A DNA stretch of 64,000 bases from Austwickia chelonae (GTDB lineage Bacteria > Actinomycetota > Actinomycetes > Actinomycetales > Dermatophilaceae): assembly GCF_003391095.1 (NCBI RefSeq), contig NZ_CP031447.1:496001-560000 (forward strand), in the 5' to 3' direction. This document shows positions 33,524-41,779 of the stretch, piece by piece (positions within the stretch are counted from its first letter, which is position 1; every line of letters begins with the position of its first letter). A program made the position numbers and the translations under genes. The notes under the pieces are model-generated. The model ran no database searches and was not told where the DNA came from. It saw only the letters and a program-made list of their open reading frames with translations.

Positions 33524-34681
33524 TCAGTTCACCGACGCGATGACGGTGCCCTCGGCGGGGAAGGGCATGAACTTCTCGGAGAACTCCTGCCAGTTCTTCT
33601 CCGGGTCGAGGTCGGCGAAGAGTTCGGGCTGCTGCCATTTCGCGAAGGCCTGGTAGGCGACGAAGTTGTAGGGCGCGTCGTAGAACTGGTGGTAGATGCC
33701 GTGGACGGTGCCCTCCTTGAAGGCGGTGAGGTGCTCGAATCCGGGCTGCTGTTGCAGGGCCTTCAGGGAGGCGACGGCCTGGTCCTTGGGGGTGTCGTAG
33801 CCGATGTCGACGAAGGTGGTCCTCGATTTCTCGTCGATCTTCTGCTTCGCCCAGGCGCCACCGGTGGCGATGATGTGTCTGGGCTGGCTGGCGATGATCT
33901 GCTCGGGGGTGATATCCCCTTCTTCACCGGTGAGGATCGAATCGGCCAGGTTGGTGCCGCCGACCTGGGTGAGCATGAGGCCGAAGTTGCTGCCCTTCCA
34001 GGTCGAGCAGCAGGGTTTGAGGCCGGGGGCCCGCCACATCAGGGTGGTGGGTTTGTTGGTGGCGCTCTCGGCCTTCTTCATGATCGGTTCGACGGCGCCC
34101 TTGTAGTAGGTGAGGAAGTCCTCGGCCTGCTGGTTGCGGTCGAGGAGCTTTCCGAGGGCGCGCATCGTGGTCTCGGTGTTCTTCGTGGGGTCGACCCGGA
34201 AGTCGGTGACGACGTATTTCAGTCCGGCTTTGTCGAACTGGTCGAGCAGGCCGGACTGTTTCGCGGCGCGCATCGAGTCCAGGGTCATCACGTAGACGTC
34301 GGGTTTGTGGGCCAGGAGGGCTTCGACGGAGAGGTCGCTGGAGCGGACTGCGCCGATCTTGGGTACGTCGGCGGCCTTGGGGGTGGTTTTCAGCAGCCGC
34401 TGGTACATGTCGGGGGCGGCGCTTTCCATGTCGGATCCCCAGGCGACGACCTTGTCGATCGGGTTGTCCTTGTTGAGGACCATGCTGGCGTAGGCCTGGC
34501 GTTGTTCGCCGAAGATGACACGTTCGGGTTGTTTGTCGAAGGTGACGGTGCGTCCGGCCGCGTCGGTGACGGTGACGGCGGTCTTGCCTGCTTTGGCGTC
34601 GCCGCCGGGGGCAGTGTCACAGGCGGTGAGGAGGAACGAAGTGGTGATGAGCCCCACCGCGAGGGCCGGCTTGAGCTTCAC
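33524..34681 (-). CDS. Iron-siderophore ABC transporter binding lipoprotein
   Basis: A 385-residue binding protein. The lipoprotein signal is KLKPALAVGLITTSFLLTAC with the lipobox Cys at about residue 21. VTVTDAAGRTVTFDKQPERVI is the typical start of the mature FecB/TroA-like fold. GTG 34681 is preferred because CAGGA stands 7 bases upstream and the signal peptide is then of normal length; GTG 34708 is an alternative. The gene opens the operon beside an iron box. Confidence 0.9.
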   Translation of the reverse strand: MKLKPALAVGLITTSFLLTACDTAPGGDAKAGKTAVTVTDAAGRTVTFDKQPERVIFGEQRQAYASMVLNKDNPIDKVVAWGSDMESAAPDMYQRLLKTTPKAADVPKIGAVRSSDLSVEALLAHKPDVYVMTLDSMRAAKQSGLLDQFDKAGLKYVVTDFRVDPTKNTETTMRALGKLLDRNQQAEDFLTYYKGAVEPIMKKAESATNKPTTLMWRAPGLKPCCSTWKGSNFGLMLTQVGGTNLADSILTGEEGDITPEQIIASQPRHIIATGGAWAKQKIDEKSRTTFVDIGYDTPKDQAVASLKALQQQPGFEHLTAFKEGTVHGIYHQFYDAPYNFVAYQAFAKWQQPELFADLDPEKNWQEFSEKFMPFPAEGTVIASVN

Positions 34682-34713
34682 GGGAATCCTGTCGCATCGA
34701 AAGTTCACAAAAG

Positions 34714-34732
34714 CAAGGAAAGCCTAACCTAA
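34714..34732 (-). promoter_or_regulatory. DtxR/IdeR-type iron box of the siderophore ABC operon
   Basis: Read on the minus strand, TTAGGTTAGGCTTTCCTTG matches the consensus TTAGGTTAGGCTAACCTAA at 15 of 19 positions, with a perfect first half. It lies about 33 bases upstream of the binding-protein start. Confidence 0.8.
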
Positions 34733-34823
34733 GGGGCGATTGGTATGACCGGGACCTTCCGGTAGATCCGCAGGCCACCGGGCCATCTCGTACCGAAGAA
34801 GGCGAAAAAAGAGGAGTACCAAG

Positions 34824-34847
34824 ATGATTCGCTATCGCAGCGATTGA
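34824..34847 (+). CDS. Seven-codon mini-ORF, possible leader peptide
   Basis: ATG through TGA encode MIRYRSD. AGAGGAG stands 7 bases before the ATG, a better ribosome-binding site than many real genes here have. It lies 103 bases before the cupin gene. It may be a leader peptide or chance. Confidence 0.3.
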   Translation: MIRYRSD

Positions 34848-34950
34848 GCGGATCAACCGGTGCGGATCGGCTCTTCCTCATCGCTGACACAGCCACTTGT
34901 CAGTGGTCGATGCGAGGATGAACAGACCGCCACCCGGAAGGAAGGTCGTC

Positions 34951-35427
34951 GTGGACATCACCGACATCGGACCCAAACCACAGGTCTTCAACCTGGAAGA
35001 CGCCACCCTGGAGAACGACCACTACCGACAGGTCGCCTGGACGGGCAAATACCTCCAGCTCACCCTCATGGCCATCCCCGTCGGCGAAGACATCGGCCTC
35101 GAAGTACACCCTGAAACCGACCAGTTCCTCCGCCTCGACGGCGGTCGCGGTCGCGTCCAGATGGGCCCCGCCGAAGACCAGCTCGACCAGGAATGGGAAG
35201 TGGAGGACGGACACGCCGTCTTCGTCCCCGCGGGCATGTGGCACAACATCACCAACATCGGTGACGAACCCATGCGGCTCTACGCCGTCTACGCCCCCGT
35301 CCACCACGCCCAGGGCAAGATCCACCCCACCCAGGCCGACGCCGAAGCCGACGAAGACTCCGGCAACGACGAACCGCCGTCGTGGACCGTGCAGCCCGGC
35401 ATCGGCAAACCCGACCAGCACGCCTGA
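34951..35427 (+). CDS. Cupin-domain protein
   Basis: A 158-residue single-cupin protein. Motif 1 is GLEVHPETDQFLRLDGGRGR (metal-binding His and Glu positions), and motif 2 is HAVFVPAGMWHNITNIGDEP. The tail is acidic and low-complexity. The GTG at 34951 has GGAAGGAAGG upstream, which decides it over an ATG at 34918. The reaction is unknown; similar proteins are annotated only as cupins. Confidence 0.87.
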   Translation: MDITDIGPKPQVFNLEDATLENDHYRQVAWTGKYLQLTLMAIPVGEDIGLEVHPETDQFLRLDGGRGRVQMGPAEDQLDQEWEVEDGHAVFVPAGMWHNITNIGDEPMRLYAVYAPVHHAQGKIHPTQADAEADEDSGNDEPPSWTVQPGIGKPDQHA

Positions 35428-35457
35428 ACACGAGGCACCCTCGGCAACACTGACATC

Positions 35458-35487
35458 GACCGGCCCGGCTCGTCAGCTGGGCCGGTC
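35458..35487 (+). terminator. Terminator after the cupin gene
   Basis: GACCGGCCC (35458-35466) and GGGCCGGTC (35479-35487) pair perfectly, with a further inner GCT/AGC pairing. Confidence 0.65.
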
Positions 35488-35690
35488 AGCCACCCATCGG
35501 CGATCCGGCGACACACCTGCTCGACAGCGCATGGGCAGGGCCGCAGCAGGTCGTCGAAGACCTGCGCCACAGAACGGTTCGAGGCCGAGGCTGAGAAAAC
35601 CTGATCGTAAGATTGCCGGTCACACAAAAGGCGTCAGCCGAAATGCCCACACCTGACATCATTCTTCGCTGCCTAAGGATGAACCCGCCC

Positions 35691-35891
35691 TCAGCGAGCC
35701 ACCCGCTCGAATGTGACCAGGAGCCCTTCGACCCCGCCAGGCCCGATCCGCCCTTTGACATCGACGGACGAGATCGCCTTGAGCTGCCAGCCATCGCTGG
35801 CATGGTCGTTCAGCACCCGCTCCAGCTTCGCGCCGCTCATCTTGCCGCCGATCAGGCCTTCGCGCAGTTCCACCACTTTGTACTCGTACAT
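35691..35891 (-). CDS. DUF4177 small protein
   Basis: A 66-residue protein starting MYEYKVVELREGLIGGK, with LERVLNDHASDGWQLKAISS, the pattern of DUF4177 proteins. GGAGGA stands just before the ATG at 35891, so the six codons open upstream were dropped. Function unknown. Confidence 0.82.
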   Translation of the reverse strand: MYEYKVVELREGLIGGKMSGAKLERVLNDHASDGWQLKAISSVDVKGRIGPGGVEGLLVTFERVAR

Positions 35892-35965
35892 CGTGTCCTC
35901 CTCGGGCATTCGTAGGGCACGACTCTAGGGGGTCGAGGACGCAGCGCCTATGTCCTGCTGCCCGG

Positions 35966-38113
35966 TCACTTCACGTCGAAGGGCTCTCCTTCTCCGACGA
36001 TCGCTTCAAGCCGCCCGCCAGGGACCTTCGCGTCGCCGGTGTACACGAACCGGTAGGTGCCCGGCCGGGCCTCGGCGGGGACCGTCCAGCTCAGCGCAAC
36101 TTTCGAGGACGCCACTCCGACCCGGGTCCAGGAGAACCGGGTGTCCGGGTCGTTGTCATCGGCGACGCGTTCCCACCCGGTGGTGGTGCGTCGTTCGACC
36201 CGCATCAGGCTGGTCCGGCGGCTGACACTGTTGTTCGGGTGGGCGCCGACGAAATCGGCCTGCACGGTACTGCCCGCTGCCACCGCACGGGGCTTGTCGC
36301 CGAGCCCCGGCCCGGCCACCTGCTGCCCGAAGTGTTCTCCCGGGGTCGGAGCGTCGTGGACGACCTTGCCCACGGCGCTCTCGACGGTGACCTTCGGGCT
36401 GGGCGGAACCCCCATCGCCACAGGGGTCCCGTCACGCAGCGCTCTGCCCAGATGAGCGACCACCCCTTCGAGGACAGGCACCGTCCACCGGCCGAAAACC
36501 GTCGCGCCGCCTTCGTAGTCCTGCCGGGTGTACTCCTGCGGAGTGGTGAAGTAATGCCCGTACGCATTGGTGACGCTCTGCAGGAACACCCGCTCCGGGG
36601 AGACCCCAGCGGCACGGGCCAGCACATGCCGCATCCGCACCCCAGCCGCGGCGGTGAGCTCACCGGGCATCCCGAGCAGGACGACATCTCCGATCCGGAA
36701 CACCTGAACCGGCAACACCGTCTGCACGCCGTCGACCAGCCCCGACCGGAAGAGGAACTTCTTCGGAGCCTGGCAGCGACGCAACACCGGATTCAGCGCA
36801 TAAGCAGTATTCGTCTGTGACTCGAAAGGCGTGTTCCCGTCCGGTCCTTCACTGAGGAAAGGCGGCCCGCCGCTGCCGTCCTCGGTGCTGCCCGCACCGA
36901 AGGAAGCACCCAGGACCGGCTCACAGGTGCGTTCGTCACCACCACTACCGGTATACACAGCGGACGCATCCTGATGCGGCATGTCGACGTAGACGATGCG
37001 GGCATCGACACCGCCGGCCACCGCACGCCGCGCTGTCTGCGCCGGATCGTACGCAGCCCGGAACTGACGCTCGCCGATGACCCTCATGTTCTCGAAAGGA
37101 TCCTCCGTGGGCCCACTGCCCGGCTTCAGGTTCAGATTGGACGAGGCATCACCGCCATTGCTCATCGCGAACCCCGCCACCATCGCCGGGTTCACGCCCT
37201 GCGCGACAGCCTCGTAGTCGACCCCGGCGGTGCGCCGCTCCCACAACCACTGCGCATACCCCTTGTTGTCCGTCGAGATCAACCGGTTCTTCGCCGTAAG
37301 ACTGGTGGGATGCGTGGCGAACCAGTTCAACGCGCCGACGGTCCGCCCACCCCGATCGAAGGTCAGCGTCTCCGACCGGGGATCGATCCCGCCCGGCAGC
37401 TCCGCCTTCACCCCAGCCGGATTCAACTCGTGGGCGCGGCGGCTACGGTTCACCGACGCCGTGGTGAGCCGAGACGCGCTCTGATGGATGCTGGTCGGCG
37501 CCAGGTCGGCCTCGGCGCGGGCCACCGCAGCGAGTACACCGTCGGTGAGCGCCCGGAAAGTATCTCGATGAGTACCCATCGTGGTGACGTTGTACAGGCT
37601 GTACTCACCGGTCCCGCCCGGCGTGGCATGAGTGTGGATACCCGCGATCATCACATTGGACTCCCCGTACCGGTCGCCGTAGACGGCAGCCAGCCGGGCC
37701 AGGATCTCCCGACGCATCTTCGACTCCCCGGTGAGGATGTCACCGAGGACGTACAACAGCCGTTTCCCACTGGCCGGGTCCGCGATGACGAAGGCCCGGG
37801 CGTGCTGGCGCATATGGACCCCAGCGGTGAGCTGCTTCCCGTCGCCGTACCCGGCCATACCGTTCTCACCCGGTTCACCGGTGATATCGGCCAAACCGCG
37901 ACCCACCAGGTAGGTGCCCGGCCCGCTCGGCGCACCCACGGCAGGCGACGCCGTAGCCGGGACGACCGCGGCCGACAACGGAAGAACGACCGCCGCAGCC
38001 AGAGCCATCCGCCGACGGGCTCCAGAGCGACGACACCGCCCGGGATGAACGAGCCGCCCTCGACCACCCGGATCACCGAACGGCCGAAAGACAAACTGGG
38101 GATGATGCGCCAT
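35966..38113 (-). CDS. Secreted neutral/alkaline ceramidase
   Basis: A 715-residue enzyme that hydrolyses the amide bond of ceramide to sphingosine and fatty acid. After a basic ~35-residue start comes a signal helix (MALAAAVVLPLSAAVVPATA). The Zn-binding HTHATPGGTGEY corresponds to HTHSGPGG, and SNGGDASSN corresponds to the S-N-x-G-D-x-S-P-N nucleophile motif, with the candidate Ser at about residue 324. The C-terminal ~150 residues form an Ig-like domain. GAGGAG precedes the ATG at 38113. It would act outside the cell on host or environmental sphingolipids; homologues are reported from Pseudomonas, mycobacteria and Dermatophilus. Confidence 0.93.
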   Translation of the reverse strand: MAHHPQFVFRPFGDPGGRGRLVHPGRCRRSGARRRMALAAAVVLPLSAAVVPATASPAVGAPSGPGTYLVGRGLADITGEPGENGMAGYGDGKQLTAGVHMRQHARAFVIADPASGKRLLYVLGDILTGESKMRREILARLAAVYGDRYGESNVMIAGIHTHATPGGTGEYSLYNVTTMGTHRDTFRALTDGVLAAVARAEADLAPTSIHQSASRLTTASVNRSRRAHELNPAGVKAELPGGIDPRSETLTFDRGGRTVGALNWFATHPTSLTAKNRLISTDNKGYAQWLWERRTAGVDYEAVAQGVNPAMVAGFAMSNGGDASSNLNLKPGSGPTEDPFENMRVIGERQFRAAYDPAQTARRAVAGGVDARIVYVDMPHQDASAVYTGSGGDERTCEPVLGASFGAGSTEDGSGGPPFLSEGPDGNTPFESQTNTAYALNPVLRRCQAPKKFLFRSGLVDGVQTVLPVQVFRIGDVVLLGMPGELTAAAGVRMRHVLARAAGVSPERVFLQSVTNAYGHYFTTPQEYTRQDYEGGATVFGRWTVPVLEGVVAHLGRALRDGTPVAMGVPPSPKVTVESAVGKVVHDAPTPGEHFGQQVAGPGLGDKPRAVAAGSTVQADFVGAHPNNSVSRRTSLMRVERRTTTGWERVADDNDPDTRFSWTRVGVASSKVALSWTVPAEARPGTYRFVYTGDAKVPGGRLEAIVGEGEPFDVK

Positions 38114-38383
38114 AGGGGAGCTCCTCGTCGAGCCGGGCCTCCCCGAAGCCGGGCCGCACTCGAGAAGACCCGAGTCGGACAGCCCGTCCTGGCAGGCTGC
38201 GGGGTGCCGATGTCCGATGGTCGGTTCCGTCCCTGGGCCCGTCCGCGTGACACGAAGAGTAGCCCCCACCCACCCCGGGGCGAGAAGGCACCGGTGACAC
38301 GGCGTGTCAGGCTTGGGCCGATGCCACCTTCTTGATAGGTCTGCCTCGCGATGGTTGCGACGCGACACCCAGGAGGCGGCCCG

Positions 38384-38794
38384 ATGGAGGGAGGCAGAAC
38401 CCAGCACAGGAGGGCACCCGACCGCCCGCATGTGGTGGAAGGTGTCCCCGAACTGGTGTGGTCCGTCTTCGTGCTGTCGGTCTTCGCCGTCGGTGAAGAC
38501 CCGGACGGCCCGATCTCCATCCAGAACCCGGTGGCAGGCTTCAGCTGCATCGCACTGGGCGCACTGATCTTCTGGTGGGCCTTGCGCTGCGCATTGTCAC
38601 GGGCAGTGCGTGTACGGGGCTACCCGGTGAAAGTGCTGCTCTTCTGCGGGGCGGTCGTCGGCGCGCTCGCGATGTCCGAGGGGACGTGGATGCGGGTCGG
38701 CGTGGTGGTGGCGACGGCAGTCCATTGTTCGTGGGTGAACGAGTGGTGGTGGCATCGCCGGCCGATCTCGGTGGGGAACAACCGTCCGGGGTGA
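38384..38794 (+). CDS. Hypothetical small membrane protein
   Basis: A 136-residue protein with about four hydrophobic segments (for example GFSCIALGALIFWWALRCAL and KVLLFCGAVVGALAMS) and a Trp/His-rich end. AGGAGG stands a few bases before the ATG at 38384. I recognise no family. Confidence 0.6.
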   Translation: MEGGRTQHRRAPDRPHVVEGVPELVWSVFVLSVFAVGEDPDGPISIQNPVAGFSCIALGALIFWWALRCALSRAVRVRGYPVKVLLFCGAVVGALAMSEGTWMRVGVVVATAVHCSWVNEWWWHRRPISVGNNRPG

Positions 38795-38819
38795 CGGTGC
38801 GGCGCGGCGTGGCGCGTGA

Positions 38820-38856
38820 CTGATCGGAGGCGCAAGGTTTCTGCGCCTCCGATCAG
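38820..38856. terminator. Bidirectional terminator between convergent genes
   Basis: A perfect 15-base stem (38820-38834 with 38842-38856) with a 7-base loop, between the small membrane protein and the first of the twin secreted proteins. Confidence 0.8.
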
Positions 38857-38883
38857 CCGGTCAGGAATCAGTGTCCTTCCTGG

Positions 38884-39918
38884 TCATCGGCCTGCCGGGG
38901 TGGTGGCCGGTGTGCCCGCGGGGGGTGTCGTCGAGGCCGGGGCCTTCGGTGTCACCGTGGCGGGTCGTGGTGCGGGTGCCGCAGGAGCTGTCGGGGTAGC
39001 GGGTGCTACCGGGGCAGCCGGTGCGGGGGCGGCAGGTTTCGGTGCTGCCGGTGCCGGGGCGACAGGTATCGCGGGTTTGGCTGCTGCCGGCGCCGGGGGA
39101 GCGACGGGCTTCGCTGCACCGGGCTTCGGAGCGACGGGGGCGACGGGGGTGACCGGGGTGGTCGCGCGGGCCGCCGCTGCTGCAGCGACTGCGGGCGGGA
39201 TCACCGTGGTCGGCACCTTTTCGGCGTTCCGGGTGGCCAGGACGTCGGTGGGGTTGTCGTAGAACTGGACCTTGACGGCATTGGTCAGGGGAGCGGTGCC
39301 ACGGGTGGCGCGGGGTTTCGACCAGGTTCCGTTGAGATTGCAGCCTTGGCGGGTGCCTTCGTAGGAGATGACGTTGAAGCCGTAGCTGGCGCGGGCGGTC
39401 TTGCCCGGCGGCACCTTGTACGGGCCGATGGTCTGGCCGACATTCCAGGCCATCGAGTGTTCGAGGGTGGGCGTGATCGTCGCTTTGACCACGGAGAACA
39501 GGTCGAAGCCGAAGCTGCCGGAGACGGAGGCCCGGAAGGTCTTGGTCTTCGACAGGCTCTGGGTCAACGGCAGCGGCTCGCTGGTGTTGTTGGTGGTCTC
39601 GATGGCGCCGGAGGCCTTGAAGTGGGCATGCACCTTGGTGATGGTGATGCGGGTGTCCTGCCAGGCGTTGCAGACGGGGTTGGCGTTGAGGATGTTGCGT
39701 TTCTGGGGCTGGCGCCGGTTCTCCTGGACGAAGGGCAGCGCAATGTCCTTGACGCCGATCACCCCGTGGGGGTTGCTGGTGGTGAGGACGGTGGACGCCA
39801 GCTCTGAGGGTTGGGCGTCGGCCGGGGAGGCGGCATGTGCGGCGTTGAAGGGGATGAAGGTGACGGTGGCAGCGAGCGCTGCAGCGCCCGAGATCATGCG
39901 CAACAGACGGCGAGTCAA
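38884..39918 (-). CDS. Secreted protein, twin A, with Ala/Pro-rich tail (possible beta-pore-former-like fold)
   Basis: A 344-residue exported protein. The signal peptide ends near HAASPA at about residue 30. The body (to ~230) is over 60% identical by eye to the gene at 40266. Shared segments include CNAWQDTRITITKVHAHFK, IETTNNTSEPLPLTQ, SKTKTFRASVSGSFGFD and GPYKVPPGKTARASYGF. Two Cys may form a disulfide. N-N-T-S followed by Ser/Thr-alternating strands resembles ETX/MTX2-like toxins, but this is only a resemblance. The last ~110 residues are almost all Ala, Pro, Val and Thr, like a wall-spanning stalk without an LPXTG. The TTG start has AGGAG 8 bases upstream; GTG 39927 would sit directly on that site. 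Confidence 0.75.
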   Translation of the reverse strand: MTRRLLRMISGAAALAATVTFIPFNAAHAASPADAQPSELASTVLTTSNPHGVIGVKDIALPFVQENRRQPQKRNILNANPVCNAWQDTRITITKVHAHFKASGAIETTNNTSEPLPLTQSLSKTKTFRASVSGSFGFDLFSVVKATITPTLEHSMAWNVGQTIGPYKVPPGKTARASYGFNVISYEGTRQGCNLNGTWSKPRATRGTAPLTNAVKVQFYDNPTDVLATRNAEKVPTTVIPPAVAAAAAARATTPVTPVAPVAPKPGAAKPVAPPAPAAAKPAIPVAPAPAAPKPAAPAPAAPVAPATPTAPAAPAPRPATVTPKAPASTTPPAGTPATTPAGR

Positions 39919-39926
39919 GGCGATCA

Positions 39927-39939
39927 CTCCTGTCAGGAG
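39927..39939 (-). promoter_or_regulatory. Palindrome covering the ribosome-binding site of twin A
   Basis: CTCCTGTCAGGAG is a 13-base palindrome that includes the AGGAG of the TTG start. The same 13 bases occur at the same place upstream of the twin gene (41015-41027). Confidence 0.55.
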
Positions 39940-40020
39940 GCTGAAGGGGTCTCATCTGCGAGATCCCCGGCAACATTCCGTGACTCACGTATCGCCTGAC
40001 CATATTTTTTACATATTCTT

Positions 40021-40037
40021 TTGATAAATGTTATCAA
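40021..40037. promoter_or_regulatory. Operator-like inverted repeat upstream of twin A
   Basis: TTGATAAATGTTATCAA is TTGATAA and TTATCAA around ATG. It starts 103 bases from the TTG start. A matching repeat lies at the same distance from twin B, and both are followed by TTTTTTACAT-like sequence. Confidence 0.6.
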
Positions 40038-40128
40038 TCGTTGATCTTTTGGTCCACTTATGCTCCATTTACCCGGACCGGGCCTTCTTGATCGAACGGT
40101 CCTGAAAAGACATTCGTGAACGGGACAT

Positions 40129-40176
40129 GACGAGGGCCGGGCTCCAGCGCCGTCGCGCGGAAGTCCGGCCCTCGTC
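40129..40176. terminator. Terminator downstream of twin B
   Basis: GACGAGGGCCGG (40129-40140) and CCGGCCCTCGTC (40165-40176) form a perfect 12-base stem, about 90 bases after the twin B stop. Confidence 0.6.
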
Positions 40177-40265
40177 TGTGCGTGGTCGGTGGGTGTCACG
40201 CCCCTCTGGGTGGTCGACGTACGGCCGATCGGTCGATCGCAGGGGCGTGGCTCACCGGAGTCGGA

Positions 40266-41006
40266 TCAGCCCCGAGGTTTGGCCGCCGGAACGACGGCAG
40301 TGGGGACCTTCTCGGCCGAGCGTGAGGCCATCACATCGGCAGGGTTGTCGTAGAACTGCACGTGCACATTGCTGGCCACCGGGGCGGTGCCTCTGGTGTA
40401 CGTGGGCTTGGCCCAGGTTCCGTCGAGATTGCACCCCTGGCGGGTGCCTTCGAAGGAGATCGTGTTGAAGCCGTAGCTGGCGCGGGCGGTCTTGCCCGGA
40501 GGGACCTGGTAGGGGCCGATGGTCTGGCCGACGTTCCAGGCCATGCTGAACGACAGCCCCGGGCTGATCGTGGCCTTGACCGCAGAGAAGACGTCGAACC
40601 CGAAGCTTCCGGAGATCGACGCATTGAAGGTCTTGGTCTTGGTCAGGTTCTGGGTCAGCGGCAGCGGGCCGCTGGTGTTGTTGGTGGTCTCGATGGCGCC
40701 CGAGGGCTTGAAGTGGGCATGCACCTTGGTGATGGTGATGCGGGTGTCCTGCCAGGCATTGCAGACCGGGGCAGGGTTCAGGATGTTGTGGCGCACCGGG
40801 TGACGTCGGTTTTCCTTGACCACAGGAAGTTTGACGTTCTTCACCCCGAGGATCCCTCCGGGGTTGGTCGTACTGGCCGGCGCTTCGGACGATGCTGCGG
40901 TCGGCGCAGCCGGTGAGGCGGCGTGCGCAGCGCTGAGGGGGACGAAGGTGACTGCGGCAGCAAGAACGGCAGCCCCCGAGGCCACGCGCAACAGACGGCG
41001 AGTCAA
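40266..41006 (-). CDS. Secreted protein, twin B (no tail)
   Basis: A 246-residue exported protein, paralogue of the gene at 38884. It has the same signal peptide start (MTRRLLR), the same two Cys (in VCNAWQDT and GCNLDGTW) and the same core segments, including IETTNNTSGPLPLTQ and VPPGKTARASYGFNTISFEG. It stops at AEKVPTAVVPAAKPRG, just where twin A enters its Ala/Pro-rich tail. Start, ribosome-binding-site palindrome and upstream operator are all matched between the two, so they arose by tandem duplication including the promoter. Function unknown. Confidence 0.75.
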   Translation of the reverse strand: MTRRLLRVASGAAVLAAAVTFVPLSAAHAASPAAPTAASSEAPASTTNPGGILGVKNVKLPVVKENRRHPVRHNILNPAPVCNAWQDTRITITKVHAHFKPSGAIETTNNTSGPLPLTQNLTKTKTFNASISGSFGFDVFSAVKATISPGLSFSMAWNVGQTIGPYQVPPGKTARASYGFNTISFEGTRQGCNLDGTWAKPTYTRGTAPVASNVHVQFYDNPADVMASRSAEKVPTAVVPAAKPRG

Positions 41007-41014
41007 GGCGATCA

Positions 41015-41027
41015 CTCCTGTCAGGAG
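41015..41027 (-). promoter_or_regulatory. Palindrome covering the ribosome-binding site of twin B
   Basis: The same 13-base palindrome CTCCTGTCAGGAG as at 39927-39939, again including the ribosome-binding site. Confidence 0.55.
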
Positions 41028-41108
41028 GTGAGGTGTGTGGACTCTTCTGTGAGCCCGGTGGTAATACTCTGTGAATTCCATTGACTCAAACAAATTTTTT
41101 ACATTTTC

Positions 41109-41126
41109 TTGTAATAAATGTTACAA
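41109..41126. promoter_or_regulatory. Operator-like inverted repeat upstream of twin B
   Basis: TTGTAATAAATGTTACAA is TTGTAA and TTACAA around TAAATG. It starts 103 bases from the TTG start, as in twin A. Confidence 0.6.
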
Positions 41127-41779
41127 AATTTTGACCTATCCATCTTGTTATGCACTATTTGCCCAGAACTTGAGATCTTGGTGGTTCGGATTCGGATCCG
41201 GTGGTGATAAATCGGACATCCCCTGGCATCCGGGAGAGGTGTGAAGGGTGCGCGGGTTGCGCCGGGTGTGACTCTGATGCGAGTGAGTGTCTGTAACCCA
41301 TTGGGATGCCGGGTGGCAATGACTTCGGCATGCGCATTTTCTCGACGATGATGCTATTTGCGGGATTGACATAGCGCCGAAGTGGCGTGATCTATCGCCC
41401 AGATATGAAGATTTCCTGCTTATTCTCTGTGAATATCTGACGGTAGAATTTAAATATCCAATCGGATGGGGGTGATCTGGGTGTCGAAGACGGGAAATTT
41501 CTTGCCGGCCATGAGGTCTGGATTGTCCGGTTTCTCGTCGTGGTGTACATGAATTTTCGACCTGACCTGGGCCGGGAAAGGTCAATGACCAGGTCGGATC
41601 ACCGATGAGGGGAAATCTCCTCTCCACCATCGGCAGATATGCCATACCTTCTTCAATCCGAATTGAAGCGATGTGATATCACGGAGCTGCGGAAAAGTTG
41701 CGGACATGTCTGACCACCGCATCACATGAATGTCGGCCAGCCAGGAGGGCGCCCGACAAACCACGGGGAGTCATCAACC
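41127..41779. other. AT-richer intergenic region of about 650 bases
   Basis: No convincing gene on either strand; a 165-codon minus-strand frame is Ser/His/Pro-rich with no family match. A nested hairpin (CCGATG/CATCGG near 41600-41632) and a CGACCTG/CAGGTCG pair are the only structures seen. An untranslated RNA or long leader of the lipoprotein gene is possible. Confidence 0.4.

Larger units (their letters stand above)
39919..40265. other. Regulatory region between the twin genes
   Basis: An AT-rich promoter region for twin A (about 39990-40040), an operator-like repeat at 40021-40037, and the terminator at 40129-40176. No gene. Confidence 0.6.

Noticed and set aside
36974-38335. 453-codon open frame antisense to the ceramidase
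   Set aside because: Low-complexity Arg/Pro-rich sequence opposite a gene with clear enzyme motifs.
41148-41645. 165-codon minus-strand frame in the AT-richer gap
   Set aside because: Ser/His/Pro-rich, no family pattern, no good ribosome-binding site.
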